Source of the DNA: Terrabacter sp. 28
Lineage (GTDB): Bacteria > Actinomycetota > Actinomycetes > Actinomycetales > Dermatophilaceae
Assembly: GCA_000955875.1 (NCBI GenBank)
Contig: JYOE01000017.1
Span: 76,291 to 140,290, forward strand
Direction of reading: 5' to 3'
DNA length: 64,000 nt
This document shows, in pieces, positions 27,211-35,975 of this stretch. The position numbers were made by a program, and so were the translations under genes. Under the pieces are notes generated by a model, which saw only the letters and a list, made by a program, of their open reading frames with translations, ran no database searches and was not told the DNA's origin. Position 1 is the stretch's first letter. The number at the start of each line of letters is the position of its first letter.

Positions 27211-28536
27211 ATGTCTGACACGCCCAAGATCGACCGCCGTCGGTTCCTGCACGGCCTCGGCGCCCTCGGCGTCGGGGGAGCCCTCACTGCGTGCGTGGGC
27301 CCGACGATCACCTCGCGTGGTGCCGGGGGCACCGCGGCCGGCTCGGCGGCACAGCTGCTGCCGCCCGTCAACAGCTCCAAGGCCACCGGCCCGGTGTCGT
27401 TCGCGCACTGGCGCGCCGAGGACAAGGCCGTCTTCGACACGCTCATCGCCTCGTTCCGCAAGGCGAATCCGCAGGCCGACGTCACCCAGGACATCGCGCC
27501 GTCCAACGACTACCAGAGCACCGCGCTCCAGAAGATCAAGGGCGGCAAGATCGGGACGGCGTTCACCGCGTTCCGCGGCGCCCAGTTCGTCAACATGAAC
27601 AAGGCCGGGCTGTATGCCGGTCTCGGCGCCCAGCCGTTCGTCGACAACTACTTCGCCGAGCTGATCAAGACGGGCCAGGCCGACACCCGGGCGCAGATGG
27701 GCCTGCCCTACCAGCTCGTCTTCAACATGCCGATCTACAACGAGGCCGCCTTCGAGGCTGCGGGTGTCAGCTCGTTGCCGAAGGACTGGGACGGCTTCCT
27801 CGCGCTGTGCGAGACCCTCAAGGGCAAGGGCCTCACGCCGATCGCGTGGCCGGGCGGCGAGCCGGCCAACTCGGGCCAGCTCATCAACTCGATGGTGATG
27901 AACAACATGCCCACCGACACGGCGTTCGCCGACATCGAGGCCGGCACCCGCAAGGTCACCGACGACTGGTTCATCGCCACGCTCAAGCAGTACCAGCAGC
28001 TCGCACCGTTCTTCGAGGCCAACTCGACCGGCACGAGCAGCGAGCCCCTGCAGCAGCTCTTCGCGAGCGGCAAGGCGGCGATGCTCGCCACGGGCTCGTT
28101 CCACATCAGCGCCGTCCGCAAGCTCGGCGCGAAGTTCCCCATCGGGCTCGTCGCGCCCATCACGGTGGATGCGGCGAAGGCGAAGTACGAGGGCATCTAC
28201 AACGCGACGTTCATCCTCGGGGTCAACTCGGCCGGCAAGGGCCAGGACGCCGCCCTCAAGTGGGTGCAGTTCCTCTCCGACCCGGTCAACGCCGCCGTCT
28301 ACGCCAACGGCACCGCGCAGCACGTCACGGTCAAGAACGTCGAGTACACGAACGCCGACCTCAAGCACAACGCCGCGTGGCTCGAGAAGAAGACGATGCT
28401 CGCGCCCCGCTTCCAGTTCAACAACCTCGACATCAGGGCGGCCGTCGAGGCGGCGTGCGTCGCCGTCGTCGGTGGCACGTCACCCGACCAGGCTGCGGCC
28501 CAGGCCCAGGGCGTCGTCGACCAGAAGCGGAAGTGA
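27211..28536 (+). CDS. Extracellular solute-binding lipoprotein of the sulfosugar importer
   Basis: A 441-residue ABC binding protein of the CUT1-like family. The N-terminus DRRRFLHGLGALGVGGALTAC combines a Tat twin-arginine with a lipobox Cys, so it is exported folded and lipid-anchored. The mature fold is a type II sugar-binding protein (FAHWRAEDKAVFDTLIASFRKANP, SGKAAMLATGSFHISAV). AAGGAGAG sits nine bases before the ATG. It is followed by two permeases and no ATPase. Ligand inferred from the operon: sulfoquinovose or sulfoquinovosyl glycerol. I cannot identify sulfonate-binding residues. Confidence 0.86.
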   Translation: MSDTPKIDRRRFLHGLGALGVGGALTACVGPTITSRGAGGTAAGSAAQLLPPVNSSKATGPVSFAHWRAEDKAVFDTLIASFRKANPQADVTQDIAPSNDYQSTALQKIKGGKIGTAFTAFRGAQFVNMNKAGLYAGLGAQPFVDNYFAELIKTGQADTRAQMGLPYQLVFNMPIYNEAAFEAAGVSSLPKDWDGFLALCETLKGKGLTPIAWPGGEPANSGQLINSMVMNNMPTDTAFADIEAGTRKVTDDWFIATLKQYQQLAPFFEANSTGTSSEPLQQLFASGKAAMLATGSFHISAVRKLGAKFPIGLVAPITVDAAKAKYEGIYNATFILGVNSAGKGQDAALKWVQFLSDPVNAAVYANGTAQHVTVKNVEYTNADLKHNAAWLEKKTMLAPRFQFNNLDIRAAVEAACVAVVGGTSPDQAAAQAQGVVDQKRK

Positions 28537-28537
28537 C

Positions 28538-29494
28538 ATGTCCACGACACTGACCTCCGAGCGTCCCCCCGAAGCCCCGACCGGTCCCGAGCCCGAGCGT
28601 CCGGACGGGCGTCGCAACCCGATGGCGGCACACCCCGCACTCTGGCTCTTCCCCGTGCCGGCCCTCGTCCTCTACATCACCTTCTTCGTCATCCCGACGA
28701 TCCAGGGCGTCGTCTACTCGGTCACCGACTGGGACGGCTTCAGCCCCACCGCGCAGTTCGTCGGCGTCGACAACTTCGTGAAGATCTTCACCGGTGACGA
28801 CCTGTTCCGGAACGCCCTCGGCAACAACCTCAAGTTCATGCTGGTGGTCGTCGTGTTCCAGACGGTCTTCTCGCTGGCACTGGCGGTCTTCCTGACGAAG
28901 AACAGCAAGTCGTCCGTGGCCCTGCGGTCGGTGTTCTTCTTCCCGACCATCCTGTCCAGCGTCTCCGTCGCGTTCATCTGGAAGTTCGTCTACGACCCGA
29001 ACTTCGGGCTCGTCAACTCCGTGCTCGGCGCCGTGGGGCTCGACCGGTTCCAGAGCGCCTTTCTCGGCAACGACGGGCAGGCCATCTACTGGGTCGCACT
29101 GACCCAGGTGTGGTTCCACGTCGGCCAGATGATGATCATCTTCATCGCCGGTCTGCAGCAGATCCCGCAGGAGCTCTACGAGTCGGCCCAGACCGACGGG
29201 GCCAGCAGGTGGCAGCAGTTCCGCCACGTGACCCTGCCGATGGTGGCTCCGGCCACCGCCGTCGTCATGGCGTACACGACGGTGCAGTCGTTCAAGGCCT
29301 TCGACCTCATCCTCGGCCTCGGCGGCAACCCGCCGAAGGGCTCGCTCGACATCCTGTCGACGCGCATCTACTCGGGCTTCGCGAACTCCCAGTTCGGTTA
29401 CGCCGCAGCCGAGTCGCTCGTCTTCATGGCCCTGATCGCCGCCATCACCTGGATCCAGCGCCGTGCCGTCAAGGCCAGCAGCCCGGACGCGTGA
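28538..29494 (+). CDS. ABC transporter permease (MalF/UgpA type) of the sulfosugar importer
   Basis: A 318-residue BPD_transp_1 permease with six helices and an extended cytoplasmic N-terminus. The EAA loop that contacts the ATPase reads ELYESAQTDGASRWQQFRHVTLP. It starts one base after the binding-protein stop. It pairs with the following permease to form the pore. No matching ATPase gene is present in the window. Confidence 0.92.
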   Translation: MSTTLTSERPPEAPTGPEPERPDGRRNPMAAHPALWLFPVPALVLYITFFVIPTIQGVVYSVTDWDGFSPTAQFVGVDNFVKIFTGDDLFRNALGNNLKFMLVVVVFQTVFSLALAVFLTKNSKSSVALRSVFFFPTILSSVSVAFIWKFVYDPNFGLVNSVLGAVGLDRFQSAFLGNDGQAIYWVALTQVWFHVGQMMIIFIAGLQQIPQELYESAQTDGASRWQQFRHVTLPMVAPATAVVMAYTTVQSFKAFDLILGLGGNPPKGSLDILSTRIYSGFANSQFGYAAAESLVFMALIAAITWIQRRAVKASSPDA

Positions 29495-29504
29495 GGAGAG
29501 TCCC

Positions 29505-30320
29505 ATGACCTACAACCTGTCCCGACGCGTCGTCCTCGGCGTGTATGCCGTGCTCGTCATCGTCCCGCTCGTCGTCGTGATCTTCGGATCCTTCAAGACG
29601 AGCCAGGACCTCTTCGCCTCACCGTTCACACCACCCACCGACTGGCAGGGCGGCAACTACTCGAAGGTCGTCAAGGACTCCGGTCTCGGTGTCGCCTTCC
29701 GCAACAGCGTCATCGTCACCGGGCTGTCCGTGCCGCTCACGCTGTTCGTGGCGAGTCTCGCGTCCTACGGCATCGCCCGCACGACGGGCTGGAAGAGCGC
29801 GCTGCTGTTCGGCTTCATCGTGCTCGGCATGGCGGTTCCCGCACAGGCCAACATGATCCCGCAGTACGTCCAGTTCGAGACGTTCGGCCTGACGAACTCC
29901 CTGCTCGGCCTGGTGCTCATCAACATCGTCGTCACCCTGCCGATCGCGGTGTTCATCCTCACGGGTTTCCTCAAGACCCTCCCCAAGGAGCTCTTCGAGG
30001 CCGCTGCCGTCGACGGGTCAGGGCCCTGGCGCACCTACCGCTCGGTGGTCGTTCCGGTCTCGGTGCCCTCGCTGTCGGCGACCGCGATCTTCCTGTTCGT
30101 CATCCACTGGAACGACCTGCTCTACCCGCTCCTGTTCATCAACGAGGCCGACAAGCGCACCATCCCCGTGGCGCTGCTCTCGTTCCAGGGCGAGTTCCTC
30201 ACCGACTACCCGCTGCTCTTCACCGGCGTCGTCGTCGCCTCCGCGCCGATCGTCATCGCCTACGTGTTCCTGCAGCGTTACTTCGTCGCCGGCATCACGG
30301 CCGGCGCCGTGAAGGGCTGA
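29505..30320 (+). CDS. ABC transporter permease (MalG/UgpE type) of the sulfosugar importer
   Basis: A 271-residue BPD_transp_1 permease. Six helices are evident, and the EAA loop reads ELFEAAAVDGSGPWRTYRSVVVP. GAGGAGAG precedes the ATG at 29505. It ends two bases before the GH31 gene. Together with the preceding permease it forms a CUT1-type channel that must recruit a shared ATPase (MsmK/MsiK-type) encoded elsewhere, as is common in actinobacteria. Confidence 0.92.
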   Translation: MTYNLSRRVVLGVYAVLVIVPLVVVIFGSFKTSQDLFASPFTPPTDWQGGNYSKVVKDSGLGVAFRNSVIVTGLSVPLTLFVASLASYGIARTTGWKSALLFGFIVLGMAVPAQANMIPQYVQFETFGLTNSLLGLVLINIVVTLPIAVFILTGFLKTLPKELFEAAAVDGSGPWRTYRSVVVPVSVPSLSATAIFLFVIHWNDLLYPLLFINEADKRTIPVALLSFQGEFLTDYPLLFTGVVVASAPIVIAYVFLQRYFVAGITAGAVKG

Positions 30321-30322
30321 CC

Positions 30323-32641
30323 ATGACGCACGAGACTCCGTCCTCCTCCGCGTCCACGGGCGCCGTCCTGCTCCGCCGCGCGCGCGACGCCCGGGTCGAC
30401 GCGCAGGGGACCACGGCCACGCTCGCCGTGGACGGGCTGCCCGGTGTGCAGCTGGGCGTCATGCCGGGCTGGCTCACGGGGGAGCCGCTCGAGGACCAGG
30501 GTGTCGAGACGCAGATGCCCAACCTCCCCGACATCGAGCTGCCGCCCACCGACGTCACGCCGTTCGAGCTCAGGGTCACTGCCCCGCGGCCCGACTGCCT
30601 CCGACTCACCGTGGGACCGAGCGGCGCATCCGCGCTGGCCGACGACGGCACCTCGACGGGCATCGTGGTCCATCCGGCGCCGGCGCCTCAACGGATCGCG
30701 CTGGAGCAGAACGAGACCCACGTCGTCCTCACGACCGGAAACCTCCGGCTGGAGGTCGGACGGGCACCCTTCACCCTGCGTCTCGTCGACGAGGCCGGCG
30801 GCGCCACCATCCTGCGCACAGCAGACCGCCTGCGCCAGGTCGCAGGCCTGCTCACCGCCCCGTCCGTGGTCGCCACCGGCGGCACGACGACGCTCAACCT
30901 CGAGCTCGGCTCCGACGAGGACGTCCTCGGCTTCGGCGAGCAGTTCGGTCGGCTCGTGAAGAACGGCCAGCTGCTGCGACTGCGCAGCGAGGACGCCTGC
31001 GGCACCGGCACCGGCATGGCCTACAAGCCGGTCCCGGTCTGGCACTCGAGCCGCGGCTACACCGGCTTCGTCAACACGGGGGCCGTCGTCAACGCCGACG
31101 TCGGGCACTCCCGACCCTCCGTGCTCTCCCTCGGCATCGAGGACGGGGCGATCGACCTCTACGTCTTCGCCGGCCCCGACCCGGGTGCACGACTGACGAA
31201 CTACACCGAGCTCACCGGGCGTGCTGACGTGCCGCCGCCGTGGGCCTTCGGCTACTGGATGGGCCGCTGCCGCTACCACTCGAGCGAGGAGATGCTCGAG
31301 GTCGCGCAGAGCACCCGGCGCCACCAGGTGCCGATGGATGTGCTGCACCTCGACCCCGACTGGCTCGTCGTCGACCGGCTCAACACCGACTTCATCTGGA
31401 ACACCGACCGGTTCGGCGACCGCAAGCAGTTCGTCGAGGACCTCGCCGACCTCGGCCTTCGGCTCTCGGTGTGGGAGCTGCCCTACCTCGACCCGGCCTC
31501 TCCGCTCTTCGACGAGGCCGAGCGCGAGGGCTACCTCGTGCGCCGCACCGACGGGACGCTCGCCGGCATCGTCAAGACGCCGACCCCCGACGGGCGCATG
31601 CGCGCTCTCATCGACTTCACCAACCCGACGGCCAAGCGCTGGTGGCAGGAGAAGCACCGCGCCTTCCTCGACGACGGGGTCGCGGTGTTCAAGACCGACT
31701 TCGGCGAGGCGCTGCCCGACGACGTCGCCCTCTACGACGGCACCCCCGCCAACCAGGCGCACAACCTCTACCCGCTGCGCTACAACGCCGCGGTCTCCGA
31801 CGCCATCCGGGAGTTCACGGGACGGGCACCGCTCGTCTGGGGGCGCAGCGGCTGGGCCGGCTCGCACCGCTACCCGGGTCAGTGGGGAGGCGACGCCGAG
31901 TCGACCGTGGCCGGCATGCAGGCGACGGTCCGTGGTGGGCTGTCGTACGCGATGAGCGCCCCGGGCTTCTGGAGCCACGACATCGGCGGCTTCTTCGGGC
32001 CCGAGCTCACGCCGGCTCTCTACGTGCGGTGGACCCAGCTGGGTGCGCTGTCGCCGCTCATGCGCGCCCACGGGCTGCGCCCCCGCGAGCCGTGGGCCTT
32101 CGGTGAGCAGGCCCTCGACATCGCGCGTGAGTGGGTGCGACTTCGCTACTCGCTGCTGCCCTACCTCTGGCAGGTGGCCCGCGAGTCCGCGGCGAACGGC
32201 TGGCCCGTGATGCGGCCGCTCGGCTTCCACCACTCCGACGACCGGGTCGCGCGCAGCGTCGACGACAGCTTCCTGCTGGGCCGAGACCTGCTCGTCGTGC
32301 CCGTCTTCGACGACGGCGACGCCCCCGTCAGCCGCACGTTCTACGTGCCCGAGGGCGAGTGGTTCGACCTCGACGACGAGACGAGGTATGCCGGTCCGGC
32401 CTTCCACACCGTCACGGTGCCGCTCGACCGGATGCCCGTCCTCGTGCGCGGTGGAGCGACGATCCCCCGGGTCGACGTCGACGAGTCCGTCCGGTCGGTC
32501 GACGACCTGCACGGGCGGCCCTGGACGCTCCACGCATACGGCGCCGGGGCGCCCGACGGCGCGGACGCCACCGACGGCCTCGTCGGGTTCGACGAACAGC
32601 CGGCATCCTTCGCCGGACCGGTGGTGCGACATGGGGGCTGA
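30323..32641 (+). CDS. GH31 alpha-glycosidase, YicI-like in sequence, sulfosugar operon context
   Basis: A 772-residue retaining alpha-glycosidase, cytoplasmic (no signal). An N-terminal beta sandwich leads into the GH31 barrel with nucleophile D459 in FKTDFGE and acid/base D524 in WGGDAES; FWSHDIGG is also typical. Length and motifs resemble E. coli alpha-xylosidase YicI. Canonical sulfoquinovosidases (YihQ) are about 100 residues shorter and bind the sulfonate through an RxxW pair. The aligned segment here reads TDFIW (D356-W359), so the arginine is absent by eye. Context implies cleavage of sulfoquinovosyl glycerol or a related glycoside, but an alpha-xylosidase or alpha-glucosidase activity cannot be excluded. 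Confidence 0.8.
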   Translation: MTHETPSSSASTGAVLLRRARDARVDAQGTTATLAVDGLPGVQLGVMPGWLTGEPLEDQGVETQMPNLPDIELPPTDVTPFELRVTAPRPDCLRLTVGPSGASALADDGTSTGIVVHPAPAPQRIALEQNETHVVLTTGNLRLEVGRAPFTLRLVDEAGGATILRTADRLRQVAGLLTAPSVVATGGTTTLNLELGSDEDVLGFGEQFGRLVKNGQLLRLRSEDACGTGTGMAYKPVPVWHSSRGYTGFVNTGAVVNADVGHSRPSVLSLGIEDGAIDLYVFAGPDPGARLTNYTELTGRADVPPPWAFGYWMGRCRYHSSEEMLEVAQSTRRHQVPMDVLHLDPDWLVVDRLNTDFIWNTDRFGDRKQFVEDLADLGLRLSVWELPYLDPASPLFDEAEREGYLVRRTDGTLAGIVKTPTPDGRMRALIDFTNPTAKRWWQEKHRAFLDDGVAVFKTDFGEALPDDVALYDGTPANQAHNLYPLRYNAAVSDAIREFTGRAPLVWGRSGWAGSHRYPGQWGGDAESTVAGMQATVRGGLSYAMSAPGFWSHDIGGFFGPELTPALYVRWTQLGALSPLMRAHGLRPREPWAFGEQALDIAREWVRLRYSLLPYLWQVARESAANGWPVMRPLGFHHSDDRVARSVDDSFLLGRDLLVVPVFDDGDAPVSRTFYVPEGEWFDLDDETRYAGPAFHTVTVPLDRMPVLVRGGATIPRVDVDESVRSVDDLHGRPWTLHAYGAGAPDGADATDGLVGFDEQPASFAGPVVRHGG

Positions 32642-33746
32642 CGAAGGCAGGTGGGGCGACCTGCAGGAGAAGCTCGCCCGCCTCGCCGAGCTGGCGCGCA
32701 GCCACGGCGTCGACACCGTCGTGCTGCGCGAGCCGGCCAACCTCACCTGGCTCCTCGGCGCCCGGGTCAACGTGCCGCAGACGCTCGACACCGCGTGCCT
32801 CGACGTCATCGTCCACGTGCCGGCGTCGGGCGCCGTCGGCCTCACCGTCGTCACCAACGCCATCGAGGCGCCGCGGCTGCGCGATATGGAGCTCGCCGGC
32901 CTCGACGACGCGTGCGAGACGCGGTGGGAGGTCGTGCCATGGTGGGAGGGCCGTGACGGGAAGCTCCCCACGGGTTCCCGTGTCGCGGGCGACCGGCCCC
33001 CGTCCGGCGCCGTCCCCGTCGGGGCCGACCTGGCGGCAGCCCGCCGACAGCTCACCGGACTCCAGCGCAGCCGCCTTGCCGACGTGTGCCGCGACGCGGC
33101 CGCTGCCGCCACCGCTGCAGCGCAGGGACTGACGCCGAGCACCACCGGCTACGCCGCGGCTGGAGCGTTCGCCCGCGAGCTGCTGGACCGCGAGCTCGAC
33201 CCCATCGTGCTGCTCGTGGGCGGTGCCGACCGGCTCGAGGCGCACCGGCACCCGCTGCCCGTGGGCGAGCCCGTCGGCGACCTCGCGCTGCTCGTCGCCT
33301 GCGGACGGCGGCACGGGCTGGTCGCCAGCGTGAGCCGCATCGTGTCCTTCGCCTCCCTCGATGCGCAGCAGGAGGACGCCTACCGCCGGCTGCTCTCCGT
33401 CGAGCAGGCCTTCCTCGACGAGAGCCGAGTGGGTGCGCGACTCGGCGACGTCGTGGGTGCCGGCGCTGCGGCATACGGCCGCAACGGCTTCGACCCCGAC
33501 GAGTGGCACCGCCATCACCAGGGCGGCCTCAGCGGCTTCGTGCCACGGGAGTTCCCCGCGCACACGACGAGCGACGTCGTGCTCGGCGACGGTGCCGTCG
33601 TCGCCTGGAACCCGAGTGGTGCCGGCTGGAAGGTCGAGGACACGACGCTCGTGCTCGACGACGGTCCGCGCACCCTCGTGCACGACGACGCCTGGCCCAC
33701 GGTCGAGGTGGGCGGTCGCCGCCGCCCTGGCGTGCTCGTCCGCTGA
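32631..33746 (+). CDS. Degenerate M24-fold (pita-bread) protein, probably not a metallopeptidase
   Basis: A 371-residue protein with creatinase/prolidase architecture: an N-terminal domain (LARLAELARSHGVDTVVLREPANLTWLLG) and a C-terminal pita-bread domain. The metal ligands of M24 peptidases are mostly gone. The region usually reading hDhG...sDhTR is LVACGRRHGLVASVSRIV, with both Asp missing. The first C-terminal Glu is replaced in VVAWNPSG. Only HHQGG and the final KVEDT remain. The start overlaps the GH31 stop by 11 bp. Role unknown: binding protein, regulator, or an enzyme using the fold without metal. A hydrolase of a sulfosugar-derived amide is speculation. Confidence 0.75.
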   Translation: MGADEGRWGDLQEKLARLAELARSHGVDTVVLREPANLTWLLGARVNVPQTLDTACLDVIVHVPASGAVGLTVVTNAIEAPRLRDMELAGLDDACETRWEVVPWWEGRDGKLPTGSRVAGDRPPSGAVPVGADLAAARRQLTGLQRSRLADVCRDAAAAATAAAQGLTPSTTGYAAAGAFARELLDRELDPIVLLVGGADRLEAHRHPLPVGEPVGDLALLVACGRRHGLVASVSRIVSFASLDAQQEDAYRRLLSVEQAFLDESRVGARLGDVVGAGAAAYGRNGFDPDEWHRHHQGGLSGFVPREFPAHTTSDVVLGDGAVVAWNPSGAGWKVEDTTLVLDDGPRTLVHDDAWPTVEVGGRRRPGVLVR

Positions 33747-33788
33747 CGCCCCATGACGTACGGAAACCCTGAACGCAAGGAGACTGCA

Positions 33789-35216
33789 GTGCCCACCATC
33801 GCGAAGAACCTCGTCGCCGGCACCTGGGAGGAGGGCGAGTCCGCCCTCGAGGTCACCAACCCCGCCGACGGGAGAGTCGTAGGGCAGGTCGCCTGGGGCG
33901 GACCCGACACCGCCCGTCGTGCCGCCGACGCCGCAGCGGGAGCCTTCGGCGATTGGTCCGAGCTGCCCGCCCGGCGGCGTGCCGACATCCTCCTCGAGGC
34001 GTCCCGGCTGCTCGCCGAACGCGCCGAGACGATCGGCGCGACGCTCGCCCGCGAGGCCGGCAAGCGGCTGCCCGAGGCCGTCGGCGAGGTGGCCTTCAGC
34101 GCCGAGTACTTCCGCTGGTTCGCCGAGCAGGCGCGCCGCCCCCACGGCGAGGTGATCCCGCACGAGGCCGCCGACCGGCGCCACCTCACCGTGCGCCGAC
34201 CCGTCGGCGTCGTCGCCTCGCTGACGCCGTGGAACTTCCCGTGCTCCATCCAGGCGCGCAAGCTCGCCCCGGCGCTCGCCGCCGGCTGCACGGTCGTCGC
34301 GCGGGTGTCGGAGAAGGCCCCGCTGGCGGCGACGGAGCTGATCCGCACCCTCGTCGACGCCGGCGTGCCCGACGGCGTCGTCAACCTCGTGCACGGCCCC
34401 GCCCGCGAGGTGACCCAGGCCCTGCTCGACCACCAGGCCGTGCGCGCGGTGTCGTTCACCGGGTCCACGCAGGTAGGCCGCGAGATCATGGCGTCCGCCT
34501 CGCGCAGGATCGTGCGCCCGTTGCTCGAGCTGGGTGGCGACGCCGCCTTCGTGGTGTTCGACGACGCCGACCTCGACGCGGCCGTCGAGGGGGCGATGCT
34601 CGCCAAGTTCCGCAACACCGGCCAGTCGTGCATCGCCGCCAACCGCTTCCTCGTGCACGAGGACGTGCACGACGAGTTCGTGGGGCGCCTCGCAGCTCGC
34701 GTCGAAGCGATGACGATCGGCGACGGCCTGGCCGACCCGCTGCCCGACCTCGGTCCCGTGATCGACCAGTCGCGAGTCGATGCCGTGAACTCCCTTGTCG
34801 ACGAGGCGATCTCGCTCGGCGCCAAGCGCGTCACCCAGGAGCGCGACCTGCCGACCGCAGGGACGTTCGTGGCGCCGACGCTGCTCACCGACGTGCCGAC
34901 GACCGCCGGTCTCGCAACCGAGGAGGTGTTCGGCCCCGCCGCCGCCGTCTTCCGGTTCCGTGACGACGACGACGCCGTCACGCGGGCCAACCGCACCGAG
35001 ATGGGTCTGGCCGCCTACGTCTGGTCGGCCGACGTGTCGCGGTGCTGGCGCACGGCCGAGCGCCTCGAGGCCGGCATCGTCGGCGTCAACAACGCACTGC
35101 CGTCCGTGGCCTTCGCCCCGATGGGTGGCGTCAAGCAGTCCGGCCTCGGCCGTGAGGGCGCCGCCCTCGGGCTCGAGGAGTTCGAGGACGTCCGCTACCT
35201 CGCCCTCGGGCTCTGA
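33789..35216 (+). CDS. NAD(P)-dependent aldehyde dehydrogenase, probable 3-sulfolactaldehyde dehydrogenase
   Basis: A 475-residue ALDH of the succinate-semialdehyde (GabD) type. Catalytic C281 lies in NTGQSCIAANR and the general base E247 in LELGGDAAF (Asp replaces the usual Asn). The cofactor loop usually reading VxKPxExTP is VARVSEKAP, placing Arg (R172) where Lys normally binds the adenosine ribose. AAGGAG seven bases before the GTG at 33789 makes that start better than the upstream ATG at 33753. In context it should oxidise sulfolactaldehyde, the aldolase product, to sulfolactate; E. coli instead uses a reductase (YihU). Confidence 0.82.
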   Translation: MPTIAKNLVAGTWEEGESALEVTNPADGRVVGQVAWGGPDTARRAADAAAGAFGDWSELPARRRADILLEASRLLAERAETIGATLAREAGKRLPEAVGEVAFSAEYFRWFAEQARRPHGEVIPHEAADRRHLTVRRPVGVVASLTPWNFPCSIQARKLAPALAAGCTVVARVSEKAPLAATELIRTLVDAGVPDGVVNLVHGPAREVTQALLDHQAVRAVSFTGSTQVGREIMASASRRIVRPLLELGGDAAFVVFDDADLDAAVEGAMLAKFRNTGQSCIAANRFLVHEDVHDEFVGRLAARVEAMTIGDGLADPLPDLGPVIDQSRVDAVNSLVDEAISLGAKRVTQERDLPTAGTFVAPTLLTDVPTTAGLATEEVFGPAAAVFRFRDDDDAVTRANRTEMGLAAYVWSADVSRCWRTAERLEAGIVGVNNALPSVAFAPMGGVKQSGLGREGAALGLEEFEDVRYLALGL

Positions 35217-35249
35217 CCCCGCCATGACGACCGACCAGGACGCGACGGC

Positions 35250-35975
35250 ATGAGCACCGAGCTCGTGCTCCTGCCCCTCGGCGTCATCGCCGGGGCGCTG
35301 ACCCAGCGGGTGACCGGCATCGGTTTCGCGCTGGTCTGCGCGCCGCTGCTCGTGCTCGTCGCCGGGCCGTTCGAGGGCGTCGTGCTCTCGAACCTGCTGG
35401 GGCTCATCGTCAGCGCCGTCGTGTTCGTCACCCAGTGGCGCGAGACCGAGTGGCGCAAGGGCCTGCTGCTGGCCGTGCCCGCGCTGCTCGCGATCCCGCC
35501 AGGGGCCTGGGTCGCGCGCAACGTGCCCGCGCCGCAGCTCATGGTCATCATCGGGCTGACGGTCATCGTCGCCCTCGCCGCCGTGGTGCTCAGCGACCGG
35601 GCCCGCGTGCTGCGCGGCACGTCGGGCGCGGTCGTCGCCGGCGGGGCGAGCGGCTTCATGAACGTCACTGCGGGAGTGGGCGGCCCGGCCATCGTGCTGT
35701 ATGCCGTCAGCACCTCGTGGGAGCACCGCAAGTTCGTCGCGACCTTCCAGTTCTTCTCGATCTTCACCAACCTCGCGTCGCTCGCAGCCAAGGGCGGCCT
35801 GCCGCGGGTGTCACCGGCCGCCCTCCTCGTCTCGCTCGGTGCACTGTTCGTCGGGCTGCTCGGCGGGGAGGCGCTCTCGCGACGGGTGGACCACGAGATG
35901 GCCCGCCACCTCGCCATCGGGCTGGCGCTCGCGGGCGCGGCCTTCACGGTCGTGAAGGGAGTGCTGGCGTGGTGA
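35250..35975 (+). CDS. TauE/SafE (TSUP) family sulfonate exporter
   Basis: A 241-residue membrane protein with about seven helices and the duplicated TSUP motifs: GALTQRVTGIGFALVCAPLL in the N-half, and GGASGFMNVTAGVGGPAIVLYA in the C-half. Members of this family export sulfoacetate, sulfolactate and sulfite. Sitting directly after the aldehyde dehydrogenase, it probably exports 3-sulfolactate, the dead-end product of the pathway. Its stop overlaps the glycerol kinase start (GTGA). This gene is independent support for an organosulfonate pathway. Confidence 0.85.
   Translation: MSTELVLLPLGVIAGALTQRVTGIGFALVCAPLLVLVAGPFEGVVLSNLLGLIVSAVVFVTQWRETEWRKGLLLAVPALLAIPPGAWVARNVPAPQLMVIIGLTVIVALAAVVLSDRARVLRGTSGAVVAGGASGFMNVTAGVGGPAIVLYAVSTSWEHRKFVATFQFFSIFTNLASLAAKGGLPRVSPAALLVSLGALFVGLLGGEALSRRVDHEMARHLAIGLALAGAAFTVVKGVLAW

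Noticed and set aside
32412..35726. Long minus-strand open frame (over 1,000 codons) opposite the GH31, M24-like and ALDH genes
   Set aside because: GC-rich codon structure of the plus-strand genes creates long antisense frames. The translated product is low-complexity His/Gly/Arg-rich, and the plus-strand genes have clear family motifs.
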